Below, in pieces: positions 13,601 through 28,600 of a DNA stretch of 64,000 nt. Under the pieces are notes generated by a model. It made no database searches. It saw only the letters and a program-made list of their open reading frames with translations, and was not told the origin of the DNA. Position 1 is the stretch's first letter; the number at the start of each line of letters is the position of its first letter. The DNA lies in assembly GCA_947623455.1 (NCBI GenBank), contig OX392530.1, forward strand, positions 1,401,501 to 1,465,500, read 5' to 3'. Origin of the DNA: Mimachlamys varia. Its lineage: Eukaryota > Mollusca > Bivalvia > Pectinida > Pectinidae. A program made the position numbers and the translations under genes.

Positions 13601-16600
13601 TAAATTTCAGCACGTTGCTTAAAAGGCATGCATTACAAAATTAAATCCCATCATTCAGCAAGCATATAAAGGACCACAGGAAACAAGCATGTGAAACTGA
13701 GGAAAAAAGTGTCTCCTGTATTTTCTGTGAAATAGCTTTTTTTAAGAATTTATGATAATTATATCCATTTCATCCATCTTAATTTTCTGATCTAATTTTA
13801 AAATGCAAAATGCTTAAAAAAACAAATACTATGTGTAGTGAAGCGTCTACACAATTTATCTATCACAAACCCTCGTCATCTTTAATTGATGCCTTGTCTT
13901 GGCATCCTCTCATTCCACAACCTTAAATAAATTTATTATGAGGTTTATGAGTACCAACTTAGACGACTTGAATATACTGACATTTGTTTATCTACAGTAG
14001 ATGTAGTTCGTATTTATATGCCTTTTTTATATTATCACATTAGCTTAGATTGTAATAACTTCTTTCTTTATGCAAAGTAAGTATCAAATTATTACCTACA
14101 TGTTGTGAAGCGCTTTAGAGAAATTTTACGAATTTTATAGAGCGCTATATAAATGTTGTATATTATTATATTATTATAATTAATGATAACACGATTTTAC
14201 GTTAACGTTTTATTTCTAACTCACCCATTGATGTCGAGGACATGTTCCTGATCTTTTATTGTAATGTTCACATCCGTGCTTGCCTGACAACCTGATCAAA
14301 TGTAATGTTGATCATTAAATTTAGTGCGAGATCATGAAAGATTAACAATTAAAAATACTATTCAAGAAATTTCCAATGAATATAATATCAATTCATTATA
14401 GTTTTACATGAACATATGAATCATTATCTTTTAAATCAATAATATTATTTTTCATTTATCTGGTTACTAGAATTATTTCTTAACATCTATGAAACAACGT
14501 TTTATTGAAGTATCGTTCCAAAATGCTAAGCAAACAAAATACACTACCTTGTATGTTATTACACCATAACATGTTAAGGTCATTTGTAATGTTGGCGTAA
14601 TCAATTCGGGAAACTTCCTGGGTGAAGGTCACGTGAAAGTGTGACCTATAAAGGAACAGGTTTGTTGACGTCTGGCCTAGGTAGAGGTCATATGTGTGAC
14701 CTTCACGACTGGTGATGGACAGACTTCCGTTAAGTATGTGTTCGGTTAAAGGAGCCACCCACAAAGGGTTAATGACCTCCTTGTTCGAGGATTTCAGAAA
14801 AAAGACAACTCGCCACACTGACCTGCATTAAAAAGGTAAAAACGAATATCAACAATAATAATTAACAGTTATATATAATTAGGGCTCAAACACAGTTTGA
14901 GTGGATGTGTGTTTGGGAGGATGAAGTATGTTCGTATAAGCCTCCTTAAGATAGTCCGGAACTTTTGCCGATTTAAAGTGCTACCATACTGAAGTATACT
15001 GTCGAAGGCCCCCAGCAGAACATCCCATCCGATCACATTATACTGACAACTGGTAGTACTATGTATTATAAAAAGAGATTGATAATTTAATTATCTCTGG
15101 TACATTATTAGCCGACGATTTCTAGTTAATTTTTGGTACAGTCTTTACTCTAACTCACACTGTCTAAGCTCATACACTTTGCAGTTACACCAATGCTTAC
15201 CTAGTCCCTATGTAAACCATCTCCTGATAGGCTACATGGATTTCAAGATCCTTGATAAATTTGTAATCTGAAACAATGACATAATATAGGTACTTCACAT
15301 ATGGTGTATACTAAATATGACTTTAATATAGGTACGGCAGATCTCTCTAAAACGTTTTTGTCTGGTAAATTTTACTGATTAGAGACCATCTTATTGGCAA
15401 CTCTGATAAAGTTATCATATTCCAAAGAAGCAACACCAAAAACTTTCAGAACAAAATAGCAAAACTTGTTCATGCAAATAGTTTTGGCAACAGATCAACA
15501 GACAAAATTGAAAACATTACTCTTTAGTGACTTTTCTTCTGGTGTTAGACAAGGCTCTCCAATGTCGGTCATACCATATTACAAAATAAAATGGTCATAA
15601 CTCCATCAATGAGTGCATCGCCACAAAACTAGAACTTCTGCATCACCTTACAACTATATAAACCGAATAAATTCAATATTTCTTACTTCTGGTTAAGTTG
15701 CTAACAGGCAATCACAGAGACGGACGGAAGACAGACAGACAGATGGAAAAAATCATAACTAATTACATATCCATACATCAGATTAATTCTGATCGTATAT
15801 GCTCATAACTACACAACAGAAGTTAGATATGTAAAATTTGGCATTTAAATTTTATTTCCTGTAATGATGAATTGTTGTTTTGATTCTAACCAACTTAACT
15901 ACCTTATTTCATTTTGGGGGTAATACATTGTCTTCGATAAAGGTCGATTTTAAGATATTAATTATTGTTTGTGTTTCTAACAAAACTTAACACTTAACAA
16001 TTAAGCAATAACTTTTGACTCCTCAGAAGAGAGCAGCGTATTCCATCATGTTTCAGATATAATAAAACATAACCTCAGTCTAACTCTTTGTAAATTGATC
16101 ATTGATCATTTCAAAATATTGAATGATATATTTTTTTTTTAATTAATTTTAGAAAATTGATAGAAGTGCATTCTCTTTCAATAACATAACAATTCCTGTT
16201 AAAATCATAACAAAATCTATTAGTAAATCTACCTTCCCATTTGAGCGCCTGCGAGGTTTTCAGAGCTGTTTTAAATTGGCGGTCAATGTCAAGCTGCCCC
16301 AGCCTGCTGGTGAAGAAGAGGACAAACTGTCTGTCTAACATAAACCAGGAGGATAGATCAGTCGTGATTGCCGTATAGGTCCGTGTTGTCGTCCAGCTGG
16401 CTACTCTCGATATGATGTACTGATATATAGTAGTCTTTTGTGCCACACTTATTTGTGTGGCCAGCAGGAGCTCGTTGGTTATCGAGTTGACGAGTTTGTA
16501 GTGGAGGGCTGTCAATGTCTCCTCTACCCTGTAAACAACAAACAACAACAGTTGTATTGTACCACACAAGCGTCCTCCTCTTTTTCGCCATCTTAACCAA

Positions 16601-19600
16601 CAAATCTCGATCTTTCGTATCTACTGATTGTATTTCCATTTTTTATCATAGGAGTAGGTGGTCATGATTTTAATCCTCAGAGAATACCTAAACGTACCAA
16701 ATCGTAAGCTTAATTTCAGCTTTATGATATTACCAGATGAAAGCCACTGGACAAAACTTACCCGTTCACTGTTCTTGTGTAAATGATCGACTTCAACACC
16801 TTTGCTATAGTTCCTGCAAGTAGAAAACGAGACTTGCCACAAAAATGATTCATTATCAATGTATATAACTCATTAGGATCATTGTTATAATAAGTTTCAT
16901 TAACTCAATAATAATTCATTCAGTTAAGACATTGACTTTAATGCCTGATGCATTAAAGGCATTGAATATAATGTCTGATTCAATCTTTTTCTGAAAGATA
17001 AACCTCAGAAAATGTTCTACTGTAAACTTAACAAAAGTAGTAACGTTTACCTGTAAACGTATTATTCCATCCGATCTGTATTTGGTTCTGAATGACAGGT
17101 ATGTCCACGTGGTATACATAGCCCTTCACATACAATACAAATGTATCCTGAACTCGAATCATCTCCCTGGGTACGTGAGCTGTAAACACGTTGTATGGCT
17201 CTCCGTTCCTGTGTTTAAAGGTCGACCAATCCTTACTGGTCTGTGATAACCAGGTCAAAGGGGGTACTCTTACGACCCTTGAATCAATCACCTGGCCTTT
17301 GCTGGTGGTTAGGTAGCATATCAGATTTGTAACAAACTCCCTGAAAAAACAAGTAACAACGACAATTTAATAAGTTCATGTTTATAAGATGACGTTACAC
17401 ACATGTCTTTCACCTCTTAAATTAAGTAATAGACACAGTACGCCGAAAAAATGAATTAAACTGCATCATACAGCTGTTTCGTTCTCCTAGGATACTTCAG
17501 TGAGACTAGGGGCCAAAAGATAGGAATCCAAACTTTCTAAACCATATTACAAATTCTCAAACAAGACCAAATTTAATACAGGTCGTTTTAACAAGCGTTG
17601 GGCTCAATAGGTAACAACAGTCTTATCGTTTGGCTCGCGTCCTTTCTGCGTTCGTACATGTACAGCGTCTCATCTCCGTTGGTACGGCAAAAGTGGATAC
17701 TACGCTGTATCTATAGCTGTAGCTTATGAATAATCCATGGAGAACAACTGACATTGGTGTTATTCCTGTAGTTTAAGTGATAAATTATAACCATTGGAAA
17801 GAAAGACGATACGAAAAAAAACATAAGAAAATCACATGGGAGAGGATTATGAATTTTAATAGAAATAAGTTAAAATGTAACCCTTGAAAAGAGTGATAAA
17901 TACAGAAAAACATAAGAAAAACATTAAGGTGAGCATTATTGATGTCGTTTTAAAACATCAAATTACTTCATAGACTTTTTTTGGAAGTGAAACAGTTACA
18001 TTAAAGAAAAACCACGATTCTTTCAATATATGTAAATCATATTTGTAGCAGAAACGGAATGAAGAGATGTTAAAGGCCCAATATACGTAACTTCAGGGAA
18101 ATTTTCGTGATTCTGAAAAATTCTGAAAAAAAATCCTGTTGATAACAATGCAGAAATAAGCCTAAAACGAGGTAAACCTGAGCGGTAACTAACAAGAAAC
18201 TCAAAAGAAAAAAATCCAAAGAATCAAAAATAATTCAGGTGGGGCCCACTTCAACAACAAACCGAAGGTAAAATACGGTTCGAAATGGACGCGTGTTTAC
18301 AAATAGCGTGTTTCAAACGCTGCTGTACCGGTAACCACGAAATAATTCATCTTGAATATTGCTGATATCAGTTAATCTTAACTAAATCTATAAACATAAC
18401 AAGTTATTAGGCTAGATTTTTTATTCAAGTTTTGCCGAAAGTTACGTATATTGGGCCTTTAAGGTTTTCATTGAAACTAATTCTTATGTAACTTTCTTTT
18501 CATAGATATCTTGCTTCTGGAATGAAATATCCTGGGGTCGAGATAGTAACCAACGAGTGTGCCAAGTGAGGAGGCCATCTAGATACGAAGACTGGGCTCG
18601 TTATAAACAACGATCAGCGGACTTTTCAACTCAGCCATTGCTTCAACACCCTCTATGGTGAACAAGGGGAAGTAACTCCCACATCACTAGCGTCACCGTG
18701 ACCAAGCTGGGTAAGAAATGTAAATAGCAGTTAACTTAAGAAAAGCTAAAGCTAATGCTTGTTGTTAGATATTTTTACCATGTACAATGTAACTTACCCG
18801 TCTGGACTGACGAACAGTTCGCTGCCTTTAATTGTTATTTTCCAGTCCTTGTAATTTGGGTGTGATCCTGGAAATATCAACACTATATAAAATGATATCT
18901 TACAAATTATGTTAATCTAATGTGAATGTATAAAACTGTATCAGTAGGGTTAAACATAACATATTAAACATTTTCCGAAACTGGACATGGTCAAAAGATA
19001 ATGCAGGAAACTGATTTGATTAGAACACCCATTTAGTTTTGCGTTATGAACATTTATATTACACTTGAATTCCAACGAGTGGTGCAGTTTGAGAATCGGG
19101 TATATTTGTCCTTGTGAAATTTAAAGTTTAAGTATAGGTTATCTTTGAGCTGGATAAGTTTGAGTATGGAGCATCTTTGAACTGGTGGAGTATGATTATG
19201 GAGTATCTTTGGGCTGTTAATTTGAGTATGGAGTACCTTTGAGCTAGTGAAGGTTGATTATGGAGTACCTTTGAGCTAGTGAAGTTTGATTATGGAGTAT
19301 CTTTGAGCAGTTGACGTTTGAGTATGGAGTATCTTTGGGCCGTTAATTTGAGTATGAATTATCTTTTAGCAGGTGAAGTTTGAGTATGGAGTACCTTTGA
19401 GCTGATGAAGTTTGAGTATGGAGTATCTTTGAGCTGATGAAGTTTGTATATATAGTACCTTTGTGTTATTTAATTTAAGTATGACGTGTCTTGTATGGAC
19501 TCACCTTTGTTTGTTTGTGTCCAGTTCGTCCAGGAAGTGGTCAGCAGTGATTGTAGAAGTGTGAGGTCAGTCTGTAGGTCGACCTGACCCCTGATGAGGT

Positions 19601-22600
19601 AACTGTAGTGGTGATGATACCTAAACCTTTCTGACCCCATGTACAGTGTGTAGGGGGTGCGGTCAGGGGTCATTAAGGTCATACTGCTGTTCATCCGGGT
19701 GACCGGAGGAGGAGATACCACCAGGGGGGACAGGATCGTAAATTGTAGGTAGTTGAAATAAATTAATGCTGTCATCGCGGTGCTACAAACGCAAATAATT
19801 TTTATTTATATATCACAGTGCTGACTTAAAACTTTCATTTATAGAAATATTATAGGACGAGAAAAAGTGATAAAGATCGTGCCGTCGCTGGGGATCGATT
19901 CCACGACCATTGGCTCTCCCGCCCGATGCTCTACCACTGAGCAAAAGGACAATTTCTTACAGCTCATGCTTGTACATATGTAGGGCAATCTTATCAAGGC
20001 ACTTCTTTTACATAACATTGACCCTTTCTTTCTCTGCCTTTAAAGAAAATCGAGAAACTCCAAATATTATTGGGTGAAATTCTCACAATATACAATCAAG
20101 ACTCTCCTCACAAGATATCATTTTGTTTTTTCACTCTGTTTATTTTTCTTTGACACTAGGACTGCAACATATTCTCTGTGTATAACATTTTATGCTTTCC
20201 AAGAATATAAGTGAACTGCACATAAGTCCAACGTGTGACTTGACCCGTATTATCTTGTGATGGAAAGGGAAGTTTCTAGTAACAATAAAAAATGTCTACA
20301 TCTTTACTCGTGTATACTGCCTTGCGCCCATTGTCCCCTGTGTACTGGACACCGTCAGACTTACCCATTGTCCCCTGTGTACTGGACACCGTCAGACTTA
20401 CCAATTGTCTACTGTGTACTGGACACCGTCAGACTTACCCATTGTCCCCTGTGTACTGGACACCGTCAGACTTACCCATTGTCCCCTGTGTACTGGACAC
20501 CGTCAGACATACCCATTGTCCCCGATGTACTGGACAATGTCAGACTTACCCATTGTCCCCTGTGTACTGGACACTGTCAGACTTACCCATTGTCCCCTGT
20601 GTACTGCTCTAGTCGTGCTATGGTGATGTTACAGATACTACAATCTTTGTACTTGTCTGTAAAAAATACAGGTAAGGTATTTTTTACACCTATTACCTAT
20701 AATTTATGACTGAATGAAAATCCTTCAAATCTAGCTTCCAAAATTACATATAGTTGAAACAGTAGAAACAAGATATCACAGAGAACGTGAATTTTATGTA
20801 AGTAAAAAGATACATATGTTTTGGTCCAGCAACTTTGTCAACATCCTCATCAACGTTTGTATTCATGTTATACTCTCTATGTGCTGGTGCTATATCAATT
20901 TATATCGACAAAAAGCTTTGATATTTGGGTTTTTTTTCAGTCAATATACCAGATGTACAGCATAAGGTTTTGCGTTTGATTCAAAGGCTAATACCTTTGA
21001 TATTTAATATTTTATTGGAAATATATATAAGTTCGTTAGACAGACTGCAAAAATAAAGTATTGTGTAAAAAGAACCTTTCAGAAATGTAATATATGTTAA
21101 GGAATATGCTCCAGTTTCACCTGGGTATTCCGCGGCCCAGACTTGTTGTAGGAAGGATGTAAACTTTGGCAGATCCTCCTGGAACACTGCCCCATTGACC
21201 AGTAAGGTGTAATGGAACCTATACGTTGTGCCTGCCCAGTCGGTATGGACCTTTACGTCTGTCAGGCCAGCAGATGTGAAGGCAGACTCATAGTCAATGC
21301 TGAGAGTGGCCGAAGTATTAACTGTTAGTGATCGTAATGGCGTCCCATCTCTCTCAACGAAGACGTAAATCTTGGTTAGCTCCACGCTACAATAAGAAAA
21401 CACTATGATGATATGTTAACAAAACGCATCTTGCAAGTGTCATTCAAACTGATGAAGGATTTGCCATGTGAACTAAACACCAAATTAAGCTTCCAACATG
21501 GGCATCAAAAACAATATATAATCGATTTATTATCATTATAATATCATTACCGTTAAAAAATATTTTTTCAATGAAAACCAAAAAGATTTTTCTATATTTC
21601 CTTCCATTTTAAAATATCATTTCCTTTAGACTGATATTTTCGTAATGTATTTTATCAAATGCAACCGAATAATTTGTCTCAAAGGATTGTTTTTACACCT
21701 GAATAAAAGTAATGGTGATATATCTACACTGAATGTTGACAAGTGAAAGTCCCATTACTTACCCTCCTGGTCCCACAAACTCTTCAAACTTTTTCATGTT
21801 TATAACAGTGTTAATGAGGGACACACAAGCTTGGAACTCTAAACAAGAAACAAAAATGTAATTTAAAGCAATCCTTCGTGTTAACATGACGTTAACAGTT
21901 CAATCGACTATTATAATTCAATTTCTCCAAGGACATGTAAAATAGTTTGTGTAAATGGTCTTTTTATTTTTCCCTTGTTTTTTTTTCTACTAAAATTCTC
22001 TGAGACGGATTGAAATATCCAGCGGATAATAAATATAATTTCACAAATTTCAGCTCATAATTTGTATTCTATATTTAACAAAAGAAACCAGAAATTGTAA
22101 GCATCGTTAAATACTAAACAAACGAGCAATGGAGGTCGCAACTTCCAAAGAAACTAATGTTATACTCACAGGAGCAATCTTAATGTAACATATTTAACCT
22201 TGCTTGTAGTAATCTATGGATGTAATGGTAATAATGTTTTCCATGCTGTTTGAGTGAGTGAGAAACTCCCACGATACATTTACAAATGTACAAGTATGTG
22301 TAACTTATCTGACAATTAAGACACGGCACTAGTTTCATCTACAATCAATATAACGTGGCTGCTTGTAAGACGTAGGCCACTAACGTCCAAGAGAAGGATT
22401 TATTTATTATTTGGTATCGAATGTCATCTTAGTTGGGCTATTTTGTTTGTTTGTTTGTTTTAATATGAACAAATCTGGAGTTTGCGTTTACGCTCAGGAT
22501 GAAATAGACATGTTCAATTAACAGATAACTGACTAAGAATTCATACAAAAGTTTCAAGTTGAATTACTTCGTTTCAGATCTCATGATTATCAGGAGGTAT

Positions 22601-25600
22601 GACATGTTGTTGATAGCCGGTTTGGTTTCAAAATGTTTAAAAAAAACATTGTTGCACTTTTTTATTCTCCCATTCTTTTTTGCGAGATTTGAAAGAGACT
22701 ATACATATTCAAACCATTGTACTCGAAAGGTAATATTTTATTTCAATTACGCGAATATAGCTCATTGTTAAGAATGTATGATGTCATCACAATGTAAAAC
22801 CTGTAACATTCGGTACAGTCCTAGAGCTTCAGTTAGCTAGCCTGACAACTACGTTTGAGAGAGAAGCAGTAAAGATAAACACTACAGCTACTGATCTTCT
22901 GACATATCAATACTCACCACAGCTAGCATTGAGAGCACTGAAGATGGCAGTATCCCATTGACTCCTCAGCCAGTCCTGTGGTCCTGTCCCCTCCACTATA
23001 AAGGTTAACGCGTAGTCCAGTTTGTATAGCTGTACAATGGTAGTAGACCCTGTGTAGAGTATGACTGAGGACGAGTTGGCTGCTATCTGTATCTGGGACT
23101 CAATCACCTCAGGGGTTGGTTGCTTAGCTGTGTACGGTACTGTCAGAGTCACAGACACTACGCAAACGTCCACCCTGAAATGTAAGGAGGACATATTAGT
23201 AACAGATAATTTTCTAGGCTTATTGTATTTTGATATGTTTCACGAATGAAATCATTCAATCAGATAATGTTTTGTGTTTTCCTTTGAACAAAATATCCGA
23301 TAGAAATCTTGGTGTCAAAGTAATATATCCTACTACAGACTACTTAGAAACTTCAAGAAAATAAAATTTGAGAAAAATGTTTCCCTCTCAAAATTCAAAT
23401 TAACAATTTGGTAACTATCTTAGCTATCTTGTTTTTGTTTTTGTTTTAAAGTAACAAAGGCAAATAAAAGAACAAAAGGGAGCATATATTTGAAGTTTGA
23501 GGAGGACCCCTCCTTACCAGGATTCCTGAGAAATATTGTAATTAATGTTTAACAGTAAAAATTATTGTAGCCGCCTGTCAAATATCTTGATTTTTATATC
23601 AGTTACAACATCTGATATACACAAAGTCACACCATGAAGAACCTATTATTGAAGTTAGGAAGGTCCCTCCCAGACTTTCTGAGAAATAGTACACACAATA
23701 ATTGTACAAGGACAAGCCCCAGATCACAGACCGAGCTTTATTTGACAGGAAATGAACCCAACAATTCAATAAAAAAAAAATTTACGTTTTACAATCTTTC
23801 AGGCAATTAAACATTTCATATGATTTTAAACGTTTGCATGTTAACTTATTCTAATCGATAATAGTGCATATAAATAAGAGAATATCGAAGCGTTAACAAA
23901 ATCATAATCCAAACTCAAAATCGATTAAACCAGGGACAAAATATGAACAAAGGAAAGATTCACATGGAGACCCTTGCAAAAGTACAAGAGAATAAGACCA
24001 GATGTTCCGGAAGAGTAAGCGTCTTCTGTTTATCGACGACACCAGCCATGTAAATCTTTGCCACATCCAAGTAAACATCAAGTTCTCAAAATGAGATCCG
24101 AAAATCATTGTCAATCACAACAAGTAAACACACTAATGAGCATACTCAAAAACGTCCATCTTCATATCACTTAAAGATACAGAATATTTCTCAATGAGAC
24201 AAAGATGACGAATGTTTTCTTTCTTCAAATACAGTTACAGAAAATACAAAAAAATTAAACAGTTTAGAAGTAGACAATCCTATTCAAACGTCTGTAAATC
24301 TCTACCATAATGGTCTTACCCATTCTCCCCAACAGCCTGGTAAGAGTGCACAGCTTGTACATGTATATCCTTGACCGGAATGGAGGCTGAAAACAGAAAA
24401 TGATTGTGGATGTTTAACAACATTATGTACAATCTTAAAGGTTTACAGGGAACTCTTGTGAATGTTTAACAACATTATGTACAACCTTAAAGGTTTACAG
24501 GGAACTCTTGTGAATGTTTAACAACATTATGTACAACCTTAAAGGTTTACAGGGAACTCTTGTGAATGTTTAACAACATTATGTACAACCTTAAAGGTTT
24601 ACAGGGAACTCTTGTGAATGTTTAACAACATTATGTACAACCTTAAAGGTTTACAGGGAACTCTTGTGAATGTTTAACAACATTATGTACAACCTTAAAG
24701 GTTTACAGGGAACTCTTGTGAATGTTTAACAACATTATGTACAACCTTAAAGGTTTACAGGGAACTCTTGTGAATGTTTAACAACATTATGTACAACCTT
24801 AAAGGTTTACAGGGAACTCTTGTGAATGTTTAACAACATTATGTACAATCTTACAATTTTACAGGGAACTCTTGTGAATGTTTAACAACATTATGTACAA
24901 CCTTAAAGGTTTACAAGGAACTCTTGTGCTATTTAACATCATTGTTTCTAGCAAAACGTAATTTCAGAAATGAACTAAAGTATGGAAAGATACCTCCTGT
25001 ACTTCATTGGAAACAAAACTAACGATAATTGAAAGGATCGAGCAATGTGAATTAAATATAGATAGAAAGTTCAGTATTTCGCAAGTTACCAGGACATGTA
25101 AAAAGAGAACACCCAGCAACAGGAATAATTCTTCCAAATAATCCTTCAATACAAGATTTTGGCTTAAATATTTAACAGTATATATTGGTGAGTGCTTGAT
25201 TTAATGACCAACGCCTACAAAGTTAATATAATAATAAAGATTTACATGGCGGGTGTCGTCGATGAAGCAGAAGACGCTTACTCCTCCGGAACACCTGGTC
25301 TTGCACTTTTACAAGGGTCTCCATGTAAATATTTCTTTTGTTCGTATTTTGATCCAATATTAATCGATTTTGAGCTCGGATTATGATTTTGTTAACACTT
25401 CGGTATTCTCTATTTTTTTATCAAATGTTGACGTACCTGATTTTTGCCATGCCATGATTAGGCCAATAATAATGAAGGTATCTCGCTCCTGAGCCACCAG
25501 CTGAAGATATAGCTGTTGAGTGAGGTTCTTAAAATTAGGATGTGGAGCAGTGCTGATTGTTGGTGGCAACTTCGTTGAGGTGGTAGGAACAGGAGTAGAA

Positions 25601-28600
25601 GTCGATGGTGGCATTGTGGTTGAGGTGGTAGAAACAGGAGTAGAAGTTGATGGTGGCATTGTAGTTGAGGTGGTAGGTGCAGGTGTAGAAGTTGATGGTG
25701 GCATTGTGGTTGATGTGGTAGGAACAGGAGTAGAAGTTGATGATGGCAGTGTGGTTGAGGTGGTAGGAACAGGAGTAGAAGTTGATGGTGGCATTGTGGT
25801 TGAGGTGGTAGGAACAGGAGTAGAAGTTGATGGTGGCATTGTGGTTGAGGTGGTAGGAACAGGAGTAGAAGTCGATGGTGGCATTGTGGTTGAGGTGGTA
25901 GGAACAGGAGTAGAAGTTGATGGTGGCATTGTGGTTGAGGTGGTAGGAACAGGTGTAGAAGTTGATGGTGGCATTGTGGTTGATGTGGTAGAAACAGGAG
26001 TAGAAGTTGATGGTGGCATTGTAGTTGAGGTGGTAGGTGCAGGTGTAGAAGTTGATGGTGGCATTGTGGTTGAGGTGGTAGGAACAGGAGTAGAAGTTGA
26101 TGATGGCAGTGTGGTTGAGGTGGTAGGTGCAGGTGTAGAAGTTGATGGTGGCATTGTGGTTGATGTGGTAGGAACAGGAGTAGAAGTCGATGATGGCAGT
26201 GTGGTTGAGGTGGTAGGAACAGGAGTAGAAGTTGATGGTGGCAGTGTGGTTGAGGTGGTAGGTGCGGACGTAGAAGTTGATGGTGGTAGTGTGGTTGATG
26301 TGGTAGGCGCTATGGTAGATGTTGATGATGGCAGTGTTGGTTTAGCTGTTGGTGTGGTTGTCGGAATAGTTGTCGGTGTGGTTGTTGGTGTGGTTGTTGG
26401 TGTGGTTGTTGGTGTGGTTGTTAGTGTGGTTGGTTTAGTGGTTAGTGTGGTTGCTTTAGTTGTTGTCGTGGATGCTTTAGTCGATGGTGTGGTAAGGGGT
26501 TTCTTTGTTGTTTTTAGGCAAGATGATCCAGTGCCACCTGGAAGTAAAAAAAATATAAACCGTAGATAAAATTTGTATATTTTTCATTTTTTTTTCAAAA
26601 ATGAACACAATCTAACTGTAACATATTGATAGGGACATTATCCAACCAATGAGTAACGACTTATTCAACAACACTGTCGTTCTTAGTCATGATAAACACT
26701 CCATCACCTACCATATTCACAGGGTCTACGTAACATTGGTATTTTTCTCCCCCTATCGAAGGAATTAAGTCTTGCAAATATACAACCACATTGTAGGAAT
26801 ATTTGATCTAGTTTCTCATTGCTGTGTATAAAATTGTTATTAAAGATGATATTTCCTTGCACAGTATGTAACCCATAACATGGAAAACCCTTACTTGAAA
26901 TATGGGAATACATTTAACTGTATACTTCTTCGGGTGAATTGATAACTAACTGTAACTGTCAAATCCATTCTTCACAGACTCAAAAGGAAGCAATATTGCA
27001 CAACTTAAGAACCTTTATAAATCAATATATACAAGTTGATGAAGATCTGTGCAGAAATAATGATTTATCCTAAAATGCCGAATCAATATATAGTCACTAT
27101 CGTTTGGTCTGATTAATATCAGATTGGAAACAGAAACAGGCGAATATCAAAATATACAAATGTACAGCGAAAATGTTTCAGTATACAAATAGCATTGGTG
27201 AGCTTTAATTCTCAAGTAAAACATTTCCACCTGTCAGCCATCATTTTTTAATCAATGAGTCCTAATATTCAATATAGAAAAAAGTAAATTCATAGTGTTA
27301 TATAATGAAAATAATCGGACTTTGTCAAAAGTTCGACACATCGAGAAATTCGAATCATCGAAGTTCGATTAATCGAGGTTTGACTATGACTGCAAACTAT
27401 GAAAACAGATGAACACTTGTTCAAATGGTCCTCAGTATGAGAGCGTTTTGTTAAAGGTGTCCCAAGTTGCAGGATGTACAAAGACTACAGCTAAAGTAAT
27501 CTTATTTTATATATTCATTGACGTTGGTTTTTATCACAATTTAGCATTGTTATTCGATGATGTAAAAACTTTAACAGAACATAAAAGTGACCATATTTAA
27601 GCCAGATGTATAAATCGGAAAATAGAAATTAAATTAATGCTGATATAGAAAGGATCTAAAATGTTGTAATCTCCGTAATAGTGATCTCTCTGTGTGATAG
27701 GTAAAGAAACAGATGATCAGCTACCTTCGTTACAGCAGCAGTAGAACTGTTCCTTCTTAGATCCATATCTCACACACGTGCCCGCCATGTTACAGCCATC
27801 GAAGTATGCTGGAAACAGACATTTTAATTGATAATCAATATTTGTATGCATCAACTGAGTCGTTGAACTTGTTAGCTATTTAAATATAAAAACTCTGGAA
27901 GTAAATCTCATTTCTTGTTTTTCCTGACATCAAACGACATAACTTATTGTAAGTGTTTACATCATGTAGTTTAAAACGCTCAAGGCAATTGCTCAGGGAG
28001 AGTCAACTAAAGAACAACGTTCTGAGATCTTCGTTAAGTTTCATATTTTACTGATCCTTTCATCTTTTTTTTCTTATCTGTTGATTTTTTTTATAATTTT
28101 GTTAATAGTAAGTGCATTTTGTCGTAGCAAATTATGAATACTTTTTTCCAATGAGTGCTCTTTCAAAGTAATGCTATTGTTTATTTCTAAATGCATAGCA
28201 AATTTGCACCTTCAGAATCAAAGACGGCTAACTGAATACCATAATGGCTATTCAAAATCTGATGATCCAAAATCAATACATGCAAAAATTTGATAATGCG
28301 AAACATTGCTTACTCGGAGGTCAATTTTTAGAAAGTTTAATAACATCTTTAAGATCTAGAGAGAAAAAAAACGACAACAACTTTGAACTCTTAAAATCAA
28401 AGAGTGTGGCCTAGCCAGGGAATTGGGTTATATTTTCGATTCCCGTGTTTAGAATTTCCTGTTAGCATCTATTTACCTTTGAGCGCAAATACAATATTGT
28501 TTACAGTTTATCCTGTGTATCATAATTGGTCCACATCATCTCATCGTTGGATATATCGTTAGGTCCGATATAGGTAATGGAGATATTCCATCATCTGCTA

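Noticed and set aside
20257..20709. 150-codon and overlapping plus-strand frames
   Set aside because: Made by the 37-bp junction repeat; the real coding sequence is exon S3 on the minus strand.
1568..23174. SEA domain identity for the S/L modules
   Set aside because: The G-S-V-V-V cleavage motif and SEA strand order are not seen; left unnamed.
25520..26569. 349-codon plus-strand open frame rich in V-E-V-V-G
   Set aside because: Exact antisense of the mucin repeats; Thr/Pro codons read backwards rarely give stops. The minus-strand reading has splice borders and fits the gene.
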